The notes under the pieces: generated by a model
The model's database searches: none
What the model was told of the DNA's origin: nothing
What the model saw: the letters and a program-made list of their open reading frames with translations, nothing else
Program-made: the position numbers and the translations under genes
Assembly: GCA_001314805.1 (NCBI GenBank)
Contig: LJSY01000033.1
Location: 1 to 46,706, forward strand
Reading direction: 5' to 3'
DNA: 46,706 nucleotides
Origin: Rhodobacteraceae bacterium HLUCCO18
Lineage (GTDB): Bacteria > Pseudomonadota > Alphaproteobacteria > Rhodobacterales > Rhodobacteraceae
Part shown: piece after piece, positions 1 through 8,436 of the stretch
Layout: each line of letters begins with the position of its first letter
Numbering within the stretch: position 1 is the first letter of the stretch

Positions 1-233
1 CCGGCCTTTCCGTTGCCGAATACGCGCCCAACGCCGTGAAGAAGGCCGTGGTGGGCGCGGGGCATGCGGAAAAGCGCCAGATCGACCACATGGTGCGCAT
101 GCAGCTGCCCGGGGCCGATCCGGTGGGCCCCGACGCTGCGGATGCGCTGGCCATCGCGCTGTGCCACGCGTTCCATGCCCGCAGTTCGAACCGCCTCGCG
201 CAGGCCGTCGCCGCCGGAGGGGCAGGCCGATGA
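1..233 (+). CDS. ruvC: Holliday junction resolvase RuvC, 3' end only
   Basis: This is the C-terminal part of RuvC, the endonuclease that cuts Holliday junctions delivered by RuvAB. The reading frame enters from the window edge (first complete codon at base 3) and ends at TGA 231-233. The visible 76 residues include [19 protein letters not shown] and then a [14 protein letters not shown] segment, which matches the conserved RuvC C-terminus with its last acidic catalytic residues. The stop overlaps the ruvA start (ATGA at 230-233), so the two genes are translationally coupled. The N-terminal half lies outside the window. Confidence 0.93.
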   Translation, partial: GLSVAEYAPNAVKKAVVGAGHAEKRQIDHMVRMQLPGADPVGPDAADALAIALCHAFHARSSNRLAQAVAAGGAGR

Positions 234-880
234 TCGGAAAGCTCTCGGGGCGTCTGGATTACATCGCGTCCGATCACGTGCTGCTGGATGTGAGCGGCGT
301 AGGCTACGTCGTCCATTGCTCCGACAGGACGCTTGCCGCGCTGCCGCCGAAGGGGGAGGCGGTCTCGCTCTATACCGAGCTTCTGGTGCGCGAGGACCTG
401 CTGCAACTTTTCGGCTTTCTCAGCCCTTACGAGCGCGAATGGCACCGTCTGCTGGTGTCGGTGCAAGGGGTCGGCGCGAAGGCGTCCATGGCGATCCTGG
501 GCACGCTGGGCGCGGAGGGGGCGGCCCGTGCCGTGGCGCTGGGCGACTGGAGCGCCGTGCGCGCGGCGCCGGGCGTCGGCCCGAAACTGGCGCAGCGGGT
601 GGTCAACGAGCTGAAGGACAAGGCGCCGTCGGCCATGGCGCTGGGTGGCGATCCGGGCGCGCAGGATCTCGTGGTGCCCGATGGCGGCCCCACGACGACC
701 ACACCGCAAAGGGCGCTCTCCGGTGCGGCGCAGGCCGAGGCGCTGTCTGCGCTTCAGAACCTCGGCTATGCCCCCGCCGATGCCGCGCGGGCCGTGGCCG
801 AGGTGGCGGGCGCCGCACCCGAGGCGGACACGCCCGGGATGATCCGCGCCGCCCTGCGCCTGCTCGCGCCGCGCGAATGA
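230..880 (+). CDS. ruvA: Holliday junction branch migration protein RuvA
   Basis: RuvA (216 aa) binds four-way junctions as a tetramer and loads the RuvB motors for branch migration. The N-terminus ([11 protein letters not shown]) begins the OB-fold domain. Two helix-hairpin-helix motifs are visible at about residues 79-84 (QGVGAK) and 113-119 (APGVGPK). The C-terminal domain III that contacts RuvB follows a variable linker. The ATG at 230 is chosen because it overlaps the ruvC stop and gives the normal family length. A longer open frame starting at 161 would add 23 basic residues inside ruvC and is unlikely. ruvB follows after 52 nt. Confidence 0.96.
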   Translation: MIGKLSGRLDYIASDHVLLDVSGVGYVVHCSDRTLAALPPKGEAVSLYTELLVREDLLQLFGFLSPYEREWHRLLVSVQGVGAKASMAILGTLGAEGAARAVALGDWSAVRAAPGVGPKLAQRVVNELKDKAPSAMALGGDPGAQDLVVPDGGPTTTTPQRALSGAAQAEALSALQNLGYAPADAARAVAEVAGAAPEADTPGMIRAALRLLAPRE

Positions 881-932
881 AACCCGTCAGTCCACTGGCC
901 GCGCCCCGGCGCCTGCGGCATAACGGATCAAC

Positions 933-1955
933 ATGACCGATCCCGACCCCACATTGCGCCCCGACCGCCTGCCGGAGGATACCGACCGCGCGCTGCGGCC
1001 GCAGACGCTCGACGACTTCATCGGACAGGAAGAGGCGCGCGCCAACCTGCGTGTCTTCACGGAAAGCGCCAAGCGCCGGGGCGAGGCGATGGACCACGTC
1101 CTGTTCCACGGGCCTCCGGGCCTGGGCAAGACCACTCTGGCGCAGATCATGGCGCGCGAGCTGGGCGTGAATTTCCGCATGACCAGCGGTCCGGTGCTGG
1201 CCAAGGCCGGCGATCTGGCGGCGATCCTCACCAATCTCGACACGCGCGACGTGCTGTTCATCGACGAGATTCACCGCCTGAACCCGACGGTGGAAGAGGT
1301 GCTGTATCCCGCGCTGGAGGATTTCGAGCTCGACCTCGTCATCGGCGAGGGGCCTGCCGCGCGGACCGTCCGGATCGAGCTGCAGCCCTTCACGCTGATC
1401 GGGGCGACGACGCGGCTGGGGCTCCTGACGACGCCGCTCAGGGACCGGTTCGGAATTCCCACGCGGCTCAATTTCTATACCGTCGCGGAACTCGACCACA
1501 TCGTGCGCCGCGGCGCGCGCCTTGCGGGGATCGAGGCGGAACCGGCCGGCACGATGGAGATCGCCGGGCGCGCGAGGGGCACCCCCCGGATCGCCGGGCG
1601 GCTGTTGCGCCGGGTGATCGACTTCGCGCTGGTCGAGGGGGACGGGCGTCTGTCGCAGGCCATCGCGGACGCGGCGCTGACCCGGCTGGGCGTGGACAAG
1701 CTCGGCCTCGACGCGGCGGACCGGCGGTACCTGACGCTGATCGCGGAGAATTACGGCGGGGGCCCCGTGGGTATCGAGACGATCGCCGCGGCACTTGCCG
1801 AGCCCCGCGATGCGCTTGAGGAAGTGATCGAGCCCTTCCTGTTGCAGCAGGGCCTGATTGCCCGCACGCCACGGGGTCGCATGCTGGCGCGGAAAGGGTG
1901 GCTCCATCTGGGCCTGCCGGAACCCGGCGGGCCGGAGCAGGGCGGCCTGTTCTAG
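933..1955 (+). CDS. ruvB: Holliday junction branch migration ATPase RuvB
   Basis: RuvB (340 aa) is the hexameric AAA+ motor that pumps DNA through the RuvA-bound junction. The Walker A motif GPPGLGKTT is at about residues 60-68 and the Walker B/DEIH box ([10 protein letters not shown]) at about 108-117. The RuvB-type sensor segment [18 protein letters not shown] and the C-terminal winged-helix domain ([15 protein letters not shown]) follow. Length and architecture are typical. It is third in the ruvC-ruvA-ruvB operon. A cluster of palindromes directly follows its stop codon. Confidence 0.97.
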   Translation: MTDPDPTLRPDRLPEDTDRALRPQTLDDFIGQEEARANLRVFTESAKRRGEAMDHVLFHGPPGLGKTTLAQIMARELGVNFRMTSGPVLAKAGDLAAILTNLDTRDVLFIDEIHRLNPTVEEVLYPALEDFELDLVIGEGPAARTVRIELQPFTLIGATTRLGLLTTPLRDRFGIPTRLNFYTVAELDHIVRRGARLAGIEAEPAGTMEIAGRARGTPRIAGRLLRRVIDFALVEGDGRLSQAIADAALTRLGVDKLGLDAADRRYLTLIAENYGGGPVGIETIAAALAEPRDALEEVIEPFLLQQGLIARTPRGRMLARKGWLHLGLPEPGGPEQGGLF

Positions 1956-1976
1956 GCGTGGCGGCCCGTCTTTCGA

Positions 1977-2020
1977 GCAGGAATTCCCGAGAATTCCTGC
2001 AGGGAAAACTCGAGTTTTCC
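1977..2020. repeat. Paired palindromes downstream of ruvB
   Basis: Two adjoining inverted repeats occupy the gap after ruvB. The first is a 10-bp stem, GCAGGAATTC at 1977-1986 and GAATTCCTGC at 1991-2000, with a 4-nt loop. The second is a perfect 18-bp palindrome, GGAAAACTCGAGTTTTCC, at 2003-2020. The second shares its A4-CT/AG-T4 arms with palindromes at 21036-21078 and 31763-31776. They may act as a transcription terminator or as a dispersed palindromic repeat. There is no downstream U-tract, so intrinsic termination is uncertain. Confidence 0.7.
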
Positions 2021-2067
2021 GGCCCGGCTTGACCGTCGGTGACCTGCGGGCGACATGTGGGCCTGAC

Positions 2068-2718
2068 ATGACCGACGCGCCCGCTCCGCTTTCCCCCGAT
2101 GACATCTCCGCGCTTTTCACGCGTGCCGACGGGCAATTCCTGTTCGCACGCTGGGGCAGGCCCATCGCGCCCGTGGTCTTCGGGGTGCAGGATGCGACCG
2201 TGCCCATTCTCAAGAGCGCGATCGAGGCGGTGGTGGCACTTGCCGGTCACCGCATGTCCGAGACCGACCCCGAACTGGGCGCGAACCTGTTGGTCTTCTT
2301 CATCCGCGACTGGTCCGAACTGAGCGAGACGCCCGGGCTCGACCGACTGCTGCCGGACCTTCCCGATCTCGTCGCGCGACTCGAAGGGGCGGGAGCCAAC
2401 CAGTACCGCGCCTTCCGCTTCGACGCCGATGGCGGGATCAAGGCGGCTTTCGTCTTCGTGCGCATGGATGCCGACCTCGCCAGGGTCCCGGCCGAGACGA
2501 TCGCGCTGGGCCAGGCGGTGCAGACGATCGTTCTGTGGTCGGACACCGCGTTCCTCGGGTCCTCACCGCTGGCGGCGGTGTCGCGGGACGGCCCCGCGCT
2601 TCTGAAGCCCGAGATTGCCGATCTGATCCGCGCGGCCTATGATCCTGTCCTGCCCGTCGCGGCGACCGACGCCGCCCACGCGCTGCGGCTCGCGGCACGC
2701 CTGCCGAAGCCGCAGTGA
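2068..2718 (+). CDS. Conserved hypothetical protein between ruvB and ybgC
   Basis: This 216-aa soluble protein is not recognised. It is acidic and rich in Ala, Asp and Leu, with no signal peptide, membrane segment or obvious catalytic motif. The N-terminal part (SPDDISALFTRADGQFLFARWGRPIAPVVFG) looks like a compact folded domain, and the C-terminal helix contains ADLIRAAYDPVLP. The ATG at 2068 is chosen because the upstream extension runs back into ruvB and the palindrome cluster. It lies between the ruv operon and the Tol-Pal operon, only 43 nt before ybgC, so it may be cotranscribed with ybgC. No function is assigned. Confidence 0.75.
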   Translation: MTDAPAPLSPDDISALFTRADGQFLFARWGRPIAPVVFGVQDATVPILKSAIEAVVALAGHRMSETDPELGANLLVFFIRDWSELSETPGLDRLLPDLPDLVARLEGAGANQYRAFRFDADGGIKAAFVFVRMDADLARVPAETIALGQAVQTIVLWSDTAFLGSSPLAAVSRDGPALLKPEIADLIRAAYDPVLPVAATDAAHALRLAARLPKPQ

Positions 2719-2761
2719 CCCGGGCTTGACCCCCGCGCGGCCGCCCCCGATGGTCGCGGCC

Positions 2762-3175
2762 ATGAAGGTCCATCGCCATCCCGTCCGCGTCTATTACGAA
2801 GACACCGATCTTGCCGGCATCGTCTATTACGCCAATTACCTGCGCTTCCTCGAACGCGGCCGGTCCGAGATGGTGCGCGAGGCCGGGATCAGCCAGCTCG
2901 ACATGAAGGCGCGGGGCTTTGTCTTCGCCGTGCGCCGGGTCGAGGCGGATTACCTCAGGCCCGCCCGTTTCGAGGACGAACTGATCGTCGAGACCCGCGC
3001 CAGCGGCCTGAAAGGGGCCAGCTTCGACATGCCGCAAAGGGTGCTCAGGGGCGAGGAGGTGCTGCTCGAGGCGCTGGTCAAGGTGGTGGTGTTGGACGCG
3101 AAGGGCCGAGCCACGCGCCTTCCGGCGGATATTCGCGCAAAACTGACGGCGATCACGGCGAATGACGGTGTGTGA
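2762..3175 (+). CDS. ybgC: Acyl-CoA thioesterase of the YbgC/FadM family
   Basis: This 137-aa hotdog-fold thioesterase has the family signature YYEDTDLAGIVYYANYLRFLERGR near the N-terminus, including the catalytic Asp of the DTDxxGxVYYxNY motif. YbgC proteins hydrolyse short-chain or acyl-ACP-linked thioesters and are commonly the first gene of tol-pal operons, as here. ATG 2762 gives the normal length; an alternative ATG lies four codons upstream. An untranslated stretch of 121 nt with a small hairpin separates it from tolQ. Confidence 0.92.
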   Translation: MKVHRHPVRVYYEDTDLAGIVYYANYLRFLERGRSEMVREAGISQLDMKARGFVFAVRRVEADYLRPARFEDELIVETRASGLKGASFDMPQRVLRGEEVLLEALVKVVVLDAKGRATRLPADIRAKLTAITANDGV

Positions 3176-3215
3176 CCGAGAAGTGTTCGCCAACCCCATT
3201 GGAAGCTGGTAAACT

Positions 3216-3232
3216 GCACCTTAATGAGGTGC
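3216..3232. other. Small hairpin in the ybgC-tolQ leader
   Basis: GCACCT at 3216-3221 and AGGTGC at 3227-3232 form a 6-bp stem around TAATG. It sits in the 121-nt gap before tolQ, which is the longest gap in the upstream half of this operon. It could be an operator or part of the tolQ 5' leader. No function can be shown from the sequence alone. Confidence 0.4.
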
Positions 3233-3296
3233 GAAAAACACGCTGTAACGCGGTGCGCCCATTATCGAGGCCGGGCCAGAGGATTGCAGATCAGGA

Positions 3297-3989
3297 ATGG
3301 AAACTGAAACGCTTGCGATAGCGCAGGAGGCGGATTTTACCCTCATTGCGCTGTTCTTCCGTGCGTCGCTGACCGTTCAGCTCGTGATGATCGCGCTGAT
3401 CGTGGCGTCGGTCTATGTCTGGGCGATCACCTTCTCGAAATACGCGCTGTACCGCCGCGCGCGAACCAACGCGCAGGCTTTCGATGCCGCGTTCTGGTCG
3501 GGTGAGCCGCTGGATGAGCTTTACGACAAGGTCGCGGTCGCCCCGCGCAGCGCTTCCGAGCGTGTCTTCGTGGCCGGCATGACAGAATGGCGCCGGTCCC
3601 TGCGCGACGACGGGGCGCTGATCCCCGGCGTGCAGCAGCGGGTGGACCGGTCGATGGACGTGGCCATCGCGCGGGAAAACGAGCGGCTGACCAAGGGGCT
3701 GAACTTCCTCGCGACGACGGGCGCCACGGCGCCGTTCGTGGGCCTCTTCGGCACGGTCTGGGGCATCATGCGTTCGTTTCAGGAGATCGCGATCTCCGGC
3801 AACACGTCGCTTGCGGTCGTGGCCCCCGGCATCGCCGAGGCGCTGCTGGCCACGGGTCTCGGCCTGCTGGCGGCCATCCCCGCGGTGATTTTCTACAACA
3901 AGCTCAGCAGTGACGCCGACAGCCTGATCGGCAGTTACGAGGGCTTCGCCGACGAGTTTTCCACCCTCCTGTCGCGGCAGCTCGACTGA
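3297..3989 (+). CDS. tolQ: Tol-Pal system proton channel subunit TolQ
   Basis: TolQ (230 aa) is the MotA/ExbB-like inner-membrane subunit that uses the proton gradient with TolR to energise TolA. A first membrane segment lies at about residues 20-45 (VQLVMIALIVASVYVWAITF). The conserved MotA/ExbB segment GATAPFVGLFGTVWGIMRSF starts at about residue 143. A third segment (ALLATGLGLLAAIPAVIFYNKL) follows. The stop overlaps the tolR start (TGATG), which indicates coupled translation and fixed stoichiometry. Confidence 0.96.
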   Translation: METETLAIAQEADFTLIALFFRASLTVQLVMIALIVASVYVWAITFSKYALYRRARTNAQAFDAAFWSGEPLDELYDKVAVAPRSASERVFVAGMTEWRRSLRDDGALIPGVQQRVDRSMDVAIARENERLTKGLNFLATTGATAPFVGLFGTVWGIMRSFQEIAISGNTSLAVVAPGIAEALLATGLGLLAAIPAVIFYNKLSSDADSLIGSYEGFADEFSTLLSRQLD

Positions 3990-4462
3990 TGGGGGCCTCG
4001 GTCGCAAAATCCGACGGCCCACGCCGCAGACGCGGGCGCGGCAACCGCGGCACGCGGCCCATGTCCGAGATCAACGTCACGCCCTTCGTGGACGTGATGC
4101 TGTGTCTTCTGATCATCTTCATGGTCGCGGCGCCGCTCATGACCGTAGGCGTGCCCATCGACCTGCCCGACACCTCGGCCGAGGCGCTGCCCTCGGAGGA
4201 GGAGGAGCCGCTGACCGTGACGCTGGCGCCCGATGGCCGGGTCCTCGTGCAGACGACCGAGGTGGCGATGGACGAGCTGGTCGCGCGGCTTCAGGCCGTA
4301 GCGTCGGAACGGGATTCGACCCGGATCTTCCTGCGCGCCGACGGGGCGATCCCCTACGAGCGGGTGATGACCGTCATGGGCGCGCTGAACGCCGGCGGTT
4401 TCCGCGAGATCGGTCTGGTGACGGATAGCGGCGGTCCCCGTCTTGACGGGTCCGGGGAGTGA
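3989..4462 (+). CDS. tolR: Tol-Pal system protein TolR
   Basis: TolR (157 aa) is an ExbD-like protein with a basic cytoplasmic N-terminus and a single membrane helix. The helix spans about residues 30-52 within SEINVTPFVDVMLCLLIIFM. The conserved membrane Asp of VTPFVDVML is the proton-relay residue in this family. The periplasmic domain that binds peptidoglycan follows. It starts one base before the end of tolQ and ends directly against the tolA start region. Confidence 0.96.
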   Translation: MGASVAKSDGPRRRRGRGNRGTRPMSEINVTPFVDVMLCLLIIFMVAAPLMTVGVPIDLPDTSAEALPSEEEEPLTVTLAPDGRVLVQTTEVAMDELVARLQAVASERDSTRIFLRADGAIPYERVMTVMGALNAGGFREIGLVTDSGGPRLDGSGE

Positions 4463-5611
4463 GTGGCCATGCGCCGGTCGCTTTATGCATCGACGGCGAT
4501 CCATGCCGCGATCCTTCTGTGGGTCGCGTTCGGCGAATCGCTGTTCCGCGGGAGCCCGGAGACGGAGTTCGAGGTGACCGGCGTGACCATCCTCTCGGTG
4601 TCGGAGTTCGAGGCGTTGACCGCAGGCGTTGAGCCCACGCCTGACGTGCTGGAAACGCCCGTCGCGCCGCCGCAGGCCGAGGAAAGTGCCGCCCCCGACC
4701 CGCCCACCCCGGAAGAGGCGCCGCCCCCGGTGGAACAGCCCGAGGAAGCGCCCGAGCCCGCGCCAGACACGCAGCCAGAGCCGCCCTCGCCCGAGGCACC
4801 GCAGGCCGAGGTCACCGACCAGATCGCGGCCCTGCCCACCCCGTCCGGCGCGCCCGACCTGCCGCCGTCGGACACGCCGACCCCCCGCGAGGCGCCGCGC
4901 GTCGCGCCGGTGCCCGCCCCCGCGCCTGAGCCCGAAATGGAGACGGCGCCGGACGTGCTCGATCAGCCGGTGAACCCCGACACCTCGGACGCGCCCGCCG
5001 AGGAGGCGCCCGAGACCGCGCCCGAGGAGGCCACGACCGAGATCGTGACGGAGGCCGAGACGCCATCGGGCGGACCGGTCGCGCCGGTGGCCTCGCTCCG
5101 CCCGCCACCGCGCCCCGCGCGCCCGACGCCGCCGGCAGAGCCTGAGGAGACCGCAGACGCCCCGGAGCCGGAGCCGGAGCAGGAGCCCGAGCAGGAACCC
5201 GAGGGAGACCCGCTGGCCGACGCCATCGCAGGCGCCGTGGCCGATGCCAACACGACCGAAACCACGCAGCCTGCCGCGCCGTCCGGTCCGCCGCTCACGC
5301 AGGGCGCGCGGGACGGCTTCCGCATCGCCGTGCAGACCTGCTGGAACGTCGGCGCGTTGTCCACGGAGGCGCTGGGCACGACGGTCGTGGTGGCCTTCGA
5401 GATGGGCCGCGATGGCGTGCCGGTTGGCTCGTCTCTGCGGCTGCTGGAGTTCTCCGGCGGTTCCGAGGCCGCCGCGCAACAGGCCTACGATGCCGCCCGC
5501 CGCGCGATCATCCGTTGCGGCGTGAACGGATACGATCTTCCCGAGGAAAGCTATGACCGCTGGCGGCAGGTGGAACTTGTCTTCAACCCCGAGGGGATGC
5601 GTCTGAGATGA
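4463..5611 (+). CDS. tolA: Cell envelope integrity protein TolA, Pro/Glu-rich
   Basis: TolA (up to 382 aa) spans the periplasm and links the TolQR motor to Pal and TolB. There is an N-terminal membrane helix (TAIHAAILLWVAFGESLF), then about 220 residues extremely rich in Pro, Glu and Ala (roughly 60-280). The C-terminal domain is TonB/TolA-like (FRIAVQTCWNVGALS, CGVNGYDLPEESYDRWRQVELVFNPEGMRLR). The usual helical domain II is replaced here by a Pro-Glu rod. Translation may start at GTG 4463, abutting the tolR stop, or at ATG 4469. The identification rests on operon position and the two end domains. Confidence 0.9.
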   Translation: MAMRRSLYASTAIHAAILLWVAFGESLFRGSPETEFEVTGVTILSVSEFEALTAGVEPTPDVLETPVAPPQAEESAAPDPPTPEEAPPPVEQPEEAPEPAPDTQPEPPSPEAPQAEVTDQIAALPTPSGAPDLPPSDTPTPREAPRVAPVPAPAPEPEMETAPDVLDQPVNPDTSDAPAEEAPETAPEEATTEIVTEAETPSGGPVAPVASLRPPPRPARPTPPAEPEETADAPEPEPEQEPEQEPEGDPLADAIAGAVADANTTETTQPAAPSGPPLTQGARDGFRIAVQTCWNVGALSTEALGTTVVVAFEMGRDGVPVGSSLRLLEFSGGSEAAAQQAYDAARRAIIRCGVNGYDLPEESYDRWRQVELVFNPEGMRLR

Positions 5612-5672
5612 CGGCTTTGCCCACCCGTTTGTTTAACCGGACCGACGCCGCCGACGCGGCAGGAGGTGAAAT

Positions 5673-6995
5673 GTGTTGAAACGATACCTGACCCTGATCC
5701 TGGCCACGCTCGTGGTGCTGACGCCGATGCCGGCCAGCGCGCAGGAGCCCTTGCGCCTCGAGATCACCGAGGGCGTGATCGAGCCCTTGCCCTTCGCGCT
5801 GCCGAGTTTCATCGCGGCCGATGGCGGCGCGAGCGACGTGGCGCAGGATATCACCCGCGTCATCGCCGCCGACCTGCGCGGCACGGGCCTGTTCCGGCAG
5901 ATCCCGCCGGATGCCTACATCTCCGATGTCACGAGCTTCGACAGCCCGGTGCAGTACAACGACTGGCAGGCGATCAACGCGCAGGCGCTGATCACCGGCG
6001 AGGTCGAGACGCGCGGCGAACAGATCGTCGTGCGGTTCCGGCTGTTCGACGTGTTCTCGGAGGCGCAGCTTGGCGAGGGTCTGCAATTCGTCGGCGAGGC
6101 CGAGAGCTGGCGGCGCATGGCCCATACGGTCGCGGACGAGGTCTATGAGCGGATCACGGGCGAGACGGGATATTTCGACACGCGCGTGGTGTTCATCCAC
6201 GAGGAGGGGCCCAAGAACGCCCGCCTCAAGCGTCTGGCGATCATGGATTACGATGGCGCGAACGTGCAGTTCCTGACCGACTCGCGCTCTCTCGTGCTGG
6301 CGCCCCGCTTCAGTCCCCAGGGCGACCGCATCCTCTACACCAGCTACGAAAGCGGCTTTCCACAGGTCTACCTGATGGACGTGGCCACCGTTTCCCGCCG
6401 CCCACTCGAGGAGATCCCGGCGGGCAACATGACCTTCGCGCCACGGTTCTCCCCCGACGGCAACCGCGTGGTTTTCTCGCTGGAGCAGGGCGGCAACAGC
6501 GACATCTACATGCTTGACCTTGCATCGGGCCAGCGCACGCAGCTGACCAACGCGCCGTCGATCGAGACCGCGCCGAGTTTCTCGCCCGATGGCAGCCAGA
6601 TCGTCTTCGAAAGCGACCGGACGGGCAACCAGCAGATCTACGTCATGTCCGCCAGCGGCGGCGAGGCCACGCGGATCAGCCGGGGCACGGGACGCTACGG
6701 CACCCCGGTCTGGAGCCCGCGGGGCGACTATATCGCCTTCACCAAGCAGGAGGCCGGGCGCTTCCACATCGGCGTGATGCGCACGGACGGCTCGGAGGAG
6801 CGGCTGCTGACGGCCTCCTTCCTAGACGAGGGGCCGACATGGGCGCCCAACGGACGCGTCATCATGTTCACCCGCGAGACGGCGGGCACCGACGGCGCGC
6901 CGGCGGTTTATTCGGTCGATCTGACCGGCCGGAACCTGCAGCGGGTGGCGACGCCCGGGATGGCCTCCGACCCGGCATGGTCGCCCTTGCAATAA
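5673..6995 (+). CDS. tolB: Tol-Pal system beta-propeller protein TolB
   Basis: TolB (440 aa) is a periplasmic protein that binds Pal and the Tol machinery. A signal peptide ends near residue 23 (MPASAQ). The N-terminal alpha/beta domain is followed by a six-bladed propeller with repeated FSPDG/WSPRGD blade motifs. Examples are [58 protein letters not shown] and DPAWSPLQ. The start is GTG 5673, set by a strong AGGAGG at 5661-5666; the ATG at 5671 is out of frame and stops after two codons. The C-terminal residues sit on the propeller closure. Confidence 0.96.
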   Translation: MLKRYLTLILATLVVLTPMPASAQEPLRLEITEGVIEPLPFALPSFIAADGGASDVAQDITRVIAADLRGTGLFRQIPPDAYISDVTSFDSPVQYNDWQAINAQALITGEVETRGEQIVVRFRLFDVFSEAQLGEGLQFVGEAESWRRMAHTVADEVYERITGETGYFDTRVVFIHEEGPKNARLKRLAIMDYDGANVQFLTDSRSLVLAPRFSPQGDRILYTSYESGFPQVYLMDVATVSRRPLEEIPAGNMTFAPRFSPDGNRVVFSLEQGGNSDIYMLDLASGQRTQLTNAPSIETAPSFSPDGSQIVFESDRTGNQQIYVMSASGGEATRISRGTGRYGTPVWSPRGDYIAFTKQEAGRFHIGVMRTDGSEERLLTASFLDEGPTWAPNGRVIMFTRETAGTDGAPAVYSVDLTGRNLQRVATPGMASDPAWSPLQ

Positions 6996-7027
6996 ATTGA
7001 AACCGCCGCACCGGGGCGCAGATGGAC

Positions 7028-7041
7028 GCGCACCGGTGCGC
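7028..7041. other. GC-rich palindrome between tolB and pal
   Basis: GCGCACCGGTGCGC is a perfect 14-bp palindrome in the 90-nt tolB-pal gap, 33 nt after the tolB stop. It could form an RNA hairpin that protects or attenuates the transcript, which would fit the need for much more Pal than TolQRAB. No U-tract follows, so full termination is unlikely. Confidence 0.45.
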
Positions 7042-7085
7042 CGTGATACCTTATGTCAAAACACACATCCGAGGACACCGAGCAC

Positions 7086-7592
7086 ATGTCTCTTTTTTCT
7101 TTCTCCAAGACCGGCGTCATCATCCTGTGCGCCGCGCTGGCGCTGACGGGCTGTTCCCGCGGCATGATGGGCGGCGCGGGCGCGAACGGGGCCGAGGGTC
7201 TCGACGGCGCGGCCTCCGACCCGCGAAGCCCGGCCTATTTCAACACCGTCGTGGGCGATCGTGTGCTGTTCGAGGTCGACCAGTCCACGCTGAACGCCGA
7301 TGCGATGGCAACGCTCGACGATCAGGCCAGCTGGCTGCTCAGCAATCCCGAATACACCGCCCTGATCGAGGGCCACGCCGATGAGCAGGGGACGCGGGAA
7401 TACAACCTCGCGCTGGGCGCGCGGCGGGCCTCGTCGGTGCGCGACTACCTCGTCGCCGCGGGCGTGCCCGACGACCGGCTGCGGACCATCAGCTACGGCA
7501 AGGAGCGTCCACTGGAAATCTGCTCCGACGAAAGCTGTTACCGTCAGAACCGCCGCGCGGTGACGGTGATCTCCGCAGGTCCGGGGGTCTGA
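7086..7592 (+). CDS. pal: Peptidoglycan-associated lipoprotein Pal
   Basis: Pal (168 aa) is an outer-membrane lipoprotein that binds peptidoglycan and TolB. A lipoprotein signal ends in LTGC with the lipidated Cys at residue 23. The OmpA domain is complete: VLFEVDQSTLNADA, LIEGHADEQGTREYNLALGARRA, and the NRRAVTVI end. ATG 7086 is preferred over ATG 7053 because it gives a normal-length signal peptide and has AGGA upstream. cpoB follows after 4 nt. Confidence 0.94.
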   Translation: MSLFSFSKTGVIILCAALALTGCSRGMMGGAGANGAEGLDGAASDPRSPAYFNTVVGDRVLFEVDQSTLNADAMATLDDQASWLLSNPEYTALIEGHADEQGTREYNLALGARRASSVRDYLVAAGVPDDRLRTISYGKERPLEICSDESCYRQNRRAVTVISAGPGV

Positions 7593-7596
7593 TCCC

Positions 7597-8436
7597 ATGC
7601 GCCGTCTCTGTGCCGTTCTCGTCTGCGCGATCCTCGCGGCGCCTGCGGTTGCGCCCGTTGCGGCACAGGACCGCGCGCAGACCCTTGCCGATATCCGGCA
7701 GGAATTGTCCGTCCTCTATGTGGAGTTGCAGCGCCTCGGCCGGGAACTCAACACCACGGGCGGCGCGACGGGCACCGGCGCAAGCGGCTCCGTTCTGCAG
7801 CGCATGGACGCCATGGAGGCCGAGATCCGGCGTCTTTCGTCGCTGACCGAGACCCTTCAGATCCAGGTCGACAATATCGTCCGCGACGGCACCAACCGCG
7901 TGGGCGATCTGGAGTTCCGCCTGTGTGAGCTCGAGGCCGATTGCGACATCGCGAACCTCGGAGAAACCCCAAGTCTCGGCGGCGTCGAGCCGTCCGGTGC
8001 CGCCCCCGGCATCTCGGTCGGCCCGGACGACAGCGGGTCCGGGCCGCAGCTTGCCGTGGCCGAGCAGGACGATTTCGACCGCGCCCTCGCGGCCTTCGAG
8101 GCCGGCGATTATGCCGCCGCCTCCGCCGCGTTCATGGCCTTCACCCAGACCTATCCCGGCGGCCCACTCAGTGCCGAGGCGCATTTCATGCGCGGCGAGG
8201 CCGAGGCGCGCCAGAACGCCTGGAGCGCCGCGGCGCGTGCCTATCTCGAGAGTTTTTCCGCAGCGCCGGATGGCGAGCGCGCACCGGCGGCGCTGACGGC
8301 GCTTGGCACCTCTCTTGGCCGGCTGGGGCAGGTCGAGGAGGCCTGCCTGACGCTGGCGGAAGTCGCGGTTCGCTATCCCGGCGACCCGGCGGTCGCGGAG
8401 GCGGAGGCAGAGCGCTTCAACCTCGGCTGTACGTGA
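7597..8436 (+). CDS. cpoB: Tol-Pal system protein CpoB (YbgF)
   Basis: This 279-aa periplasmic protein coordinates Tol-Pal activity with peptidoglycan synthesis in the enterobacterial model. A signal peptide ends about residue 23 (APVAAQD). A coiled-coil trimerisation segment follows at about 25-100, and then TPR repeats. The repeats include DDFDRALAAFEAGDYAAASAAFMAFTQTYPGGPLSAEAHFMRGEAEA, quoted here in parts only as the family-typical TPR block. An acidic/Gly linker separates the two parts. The stop overlaps the likely GTG start of tilS (GTGA). Confidence 0.92.
   Translation: MRRLCAVLVCAILAAPAVAPVAAQDRAQTLADIRQELSVLYVELQRLGRELNTTGGATGTGASGSVLQRMDAMEAEIRRLSSLTETLQIQVDNIVRDGTNRVGDLEFRLCELEADCDIANLGETPSLGGVEPSGAAPGISVGPDDSGSGPQLAVAEQDDFDRALAAFEAGDYAAASAAFMAFTQTYPGGPLSAEAHFMRGEAEARQNAWSAAARAYLESFSAAPDGERAPAALTALGTSLGRLGQVEEACLTLAEVAVRYPGDPAVAEAEAERFNLGCT

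Noticed and set aside
4650-5220. Repeat array or CRISPR-like region in tolA
   Set aside because: The repetitiveness is Pro/Glu codon composition inside a coding frame; there is no regular unit or spacer pattern.
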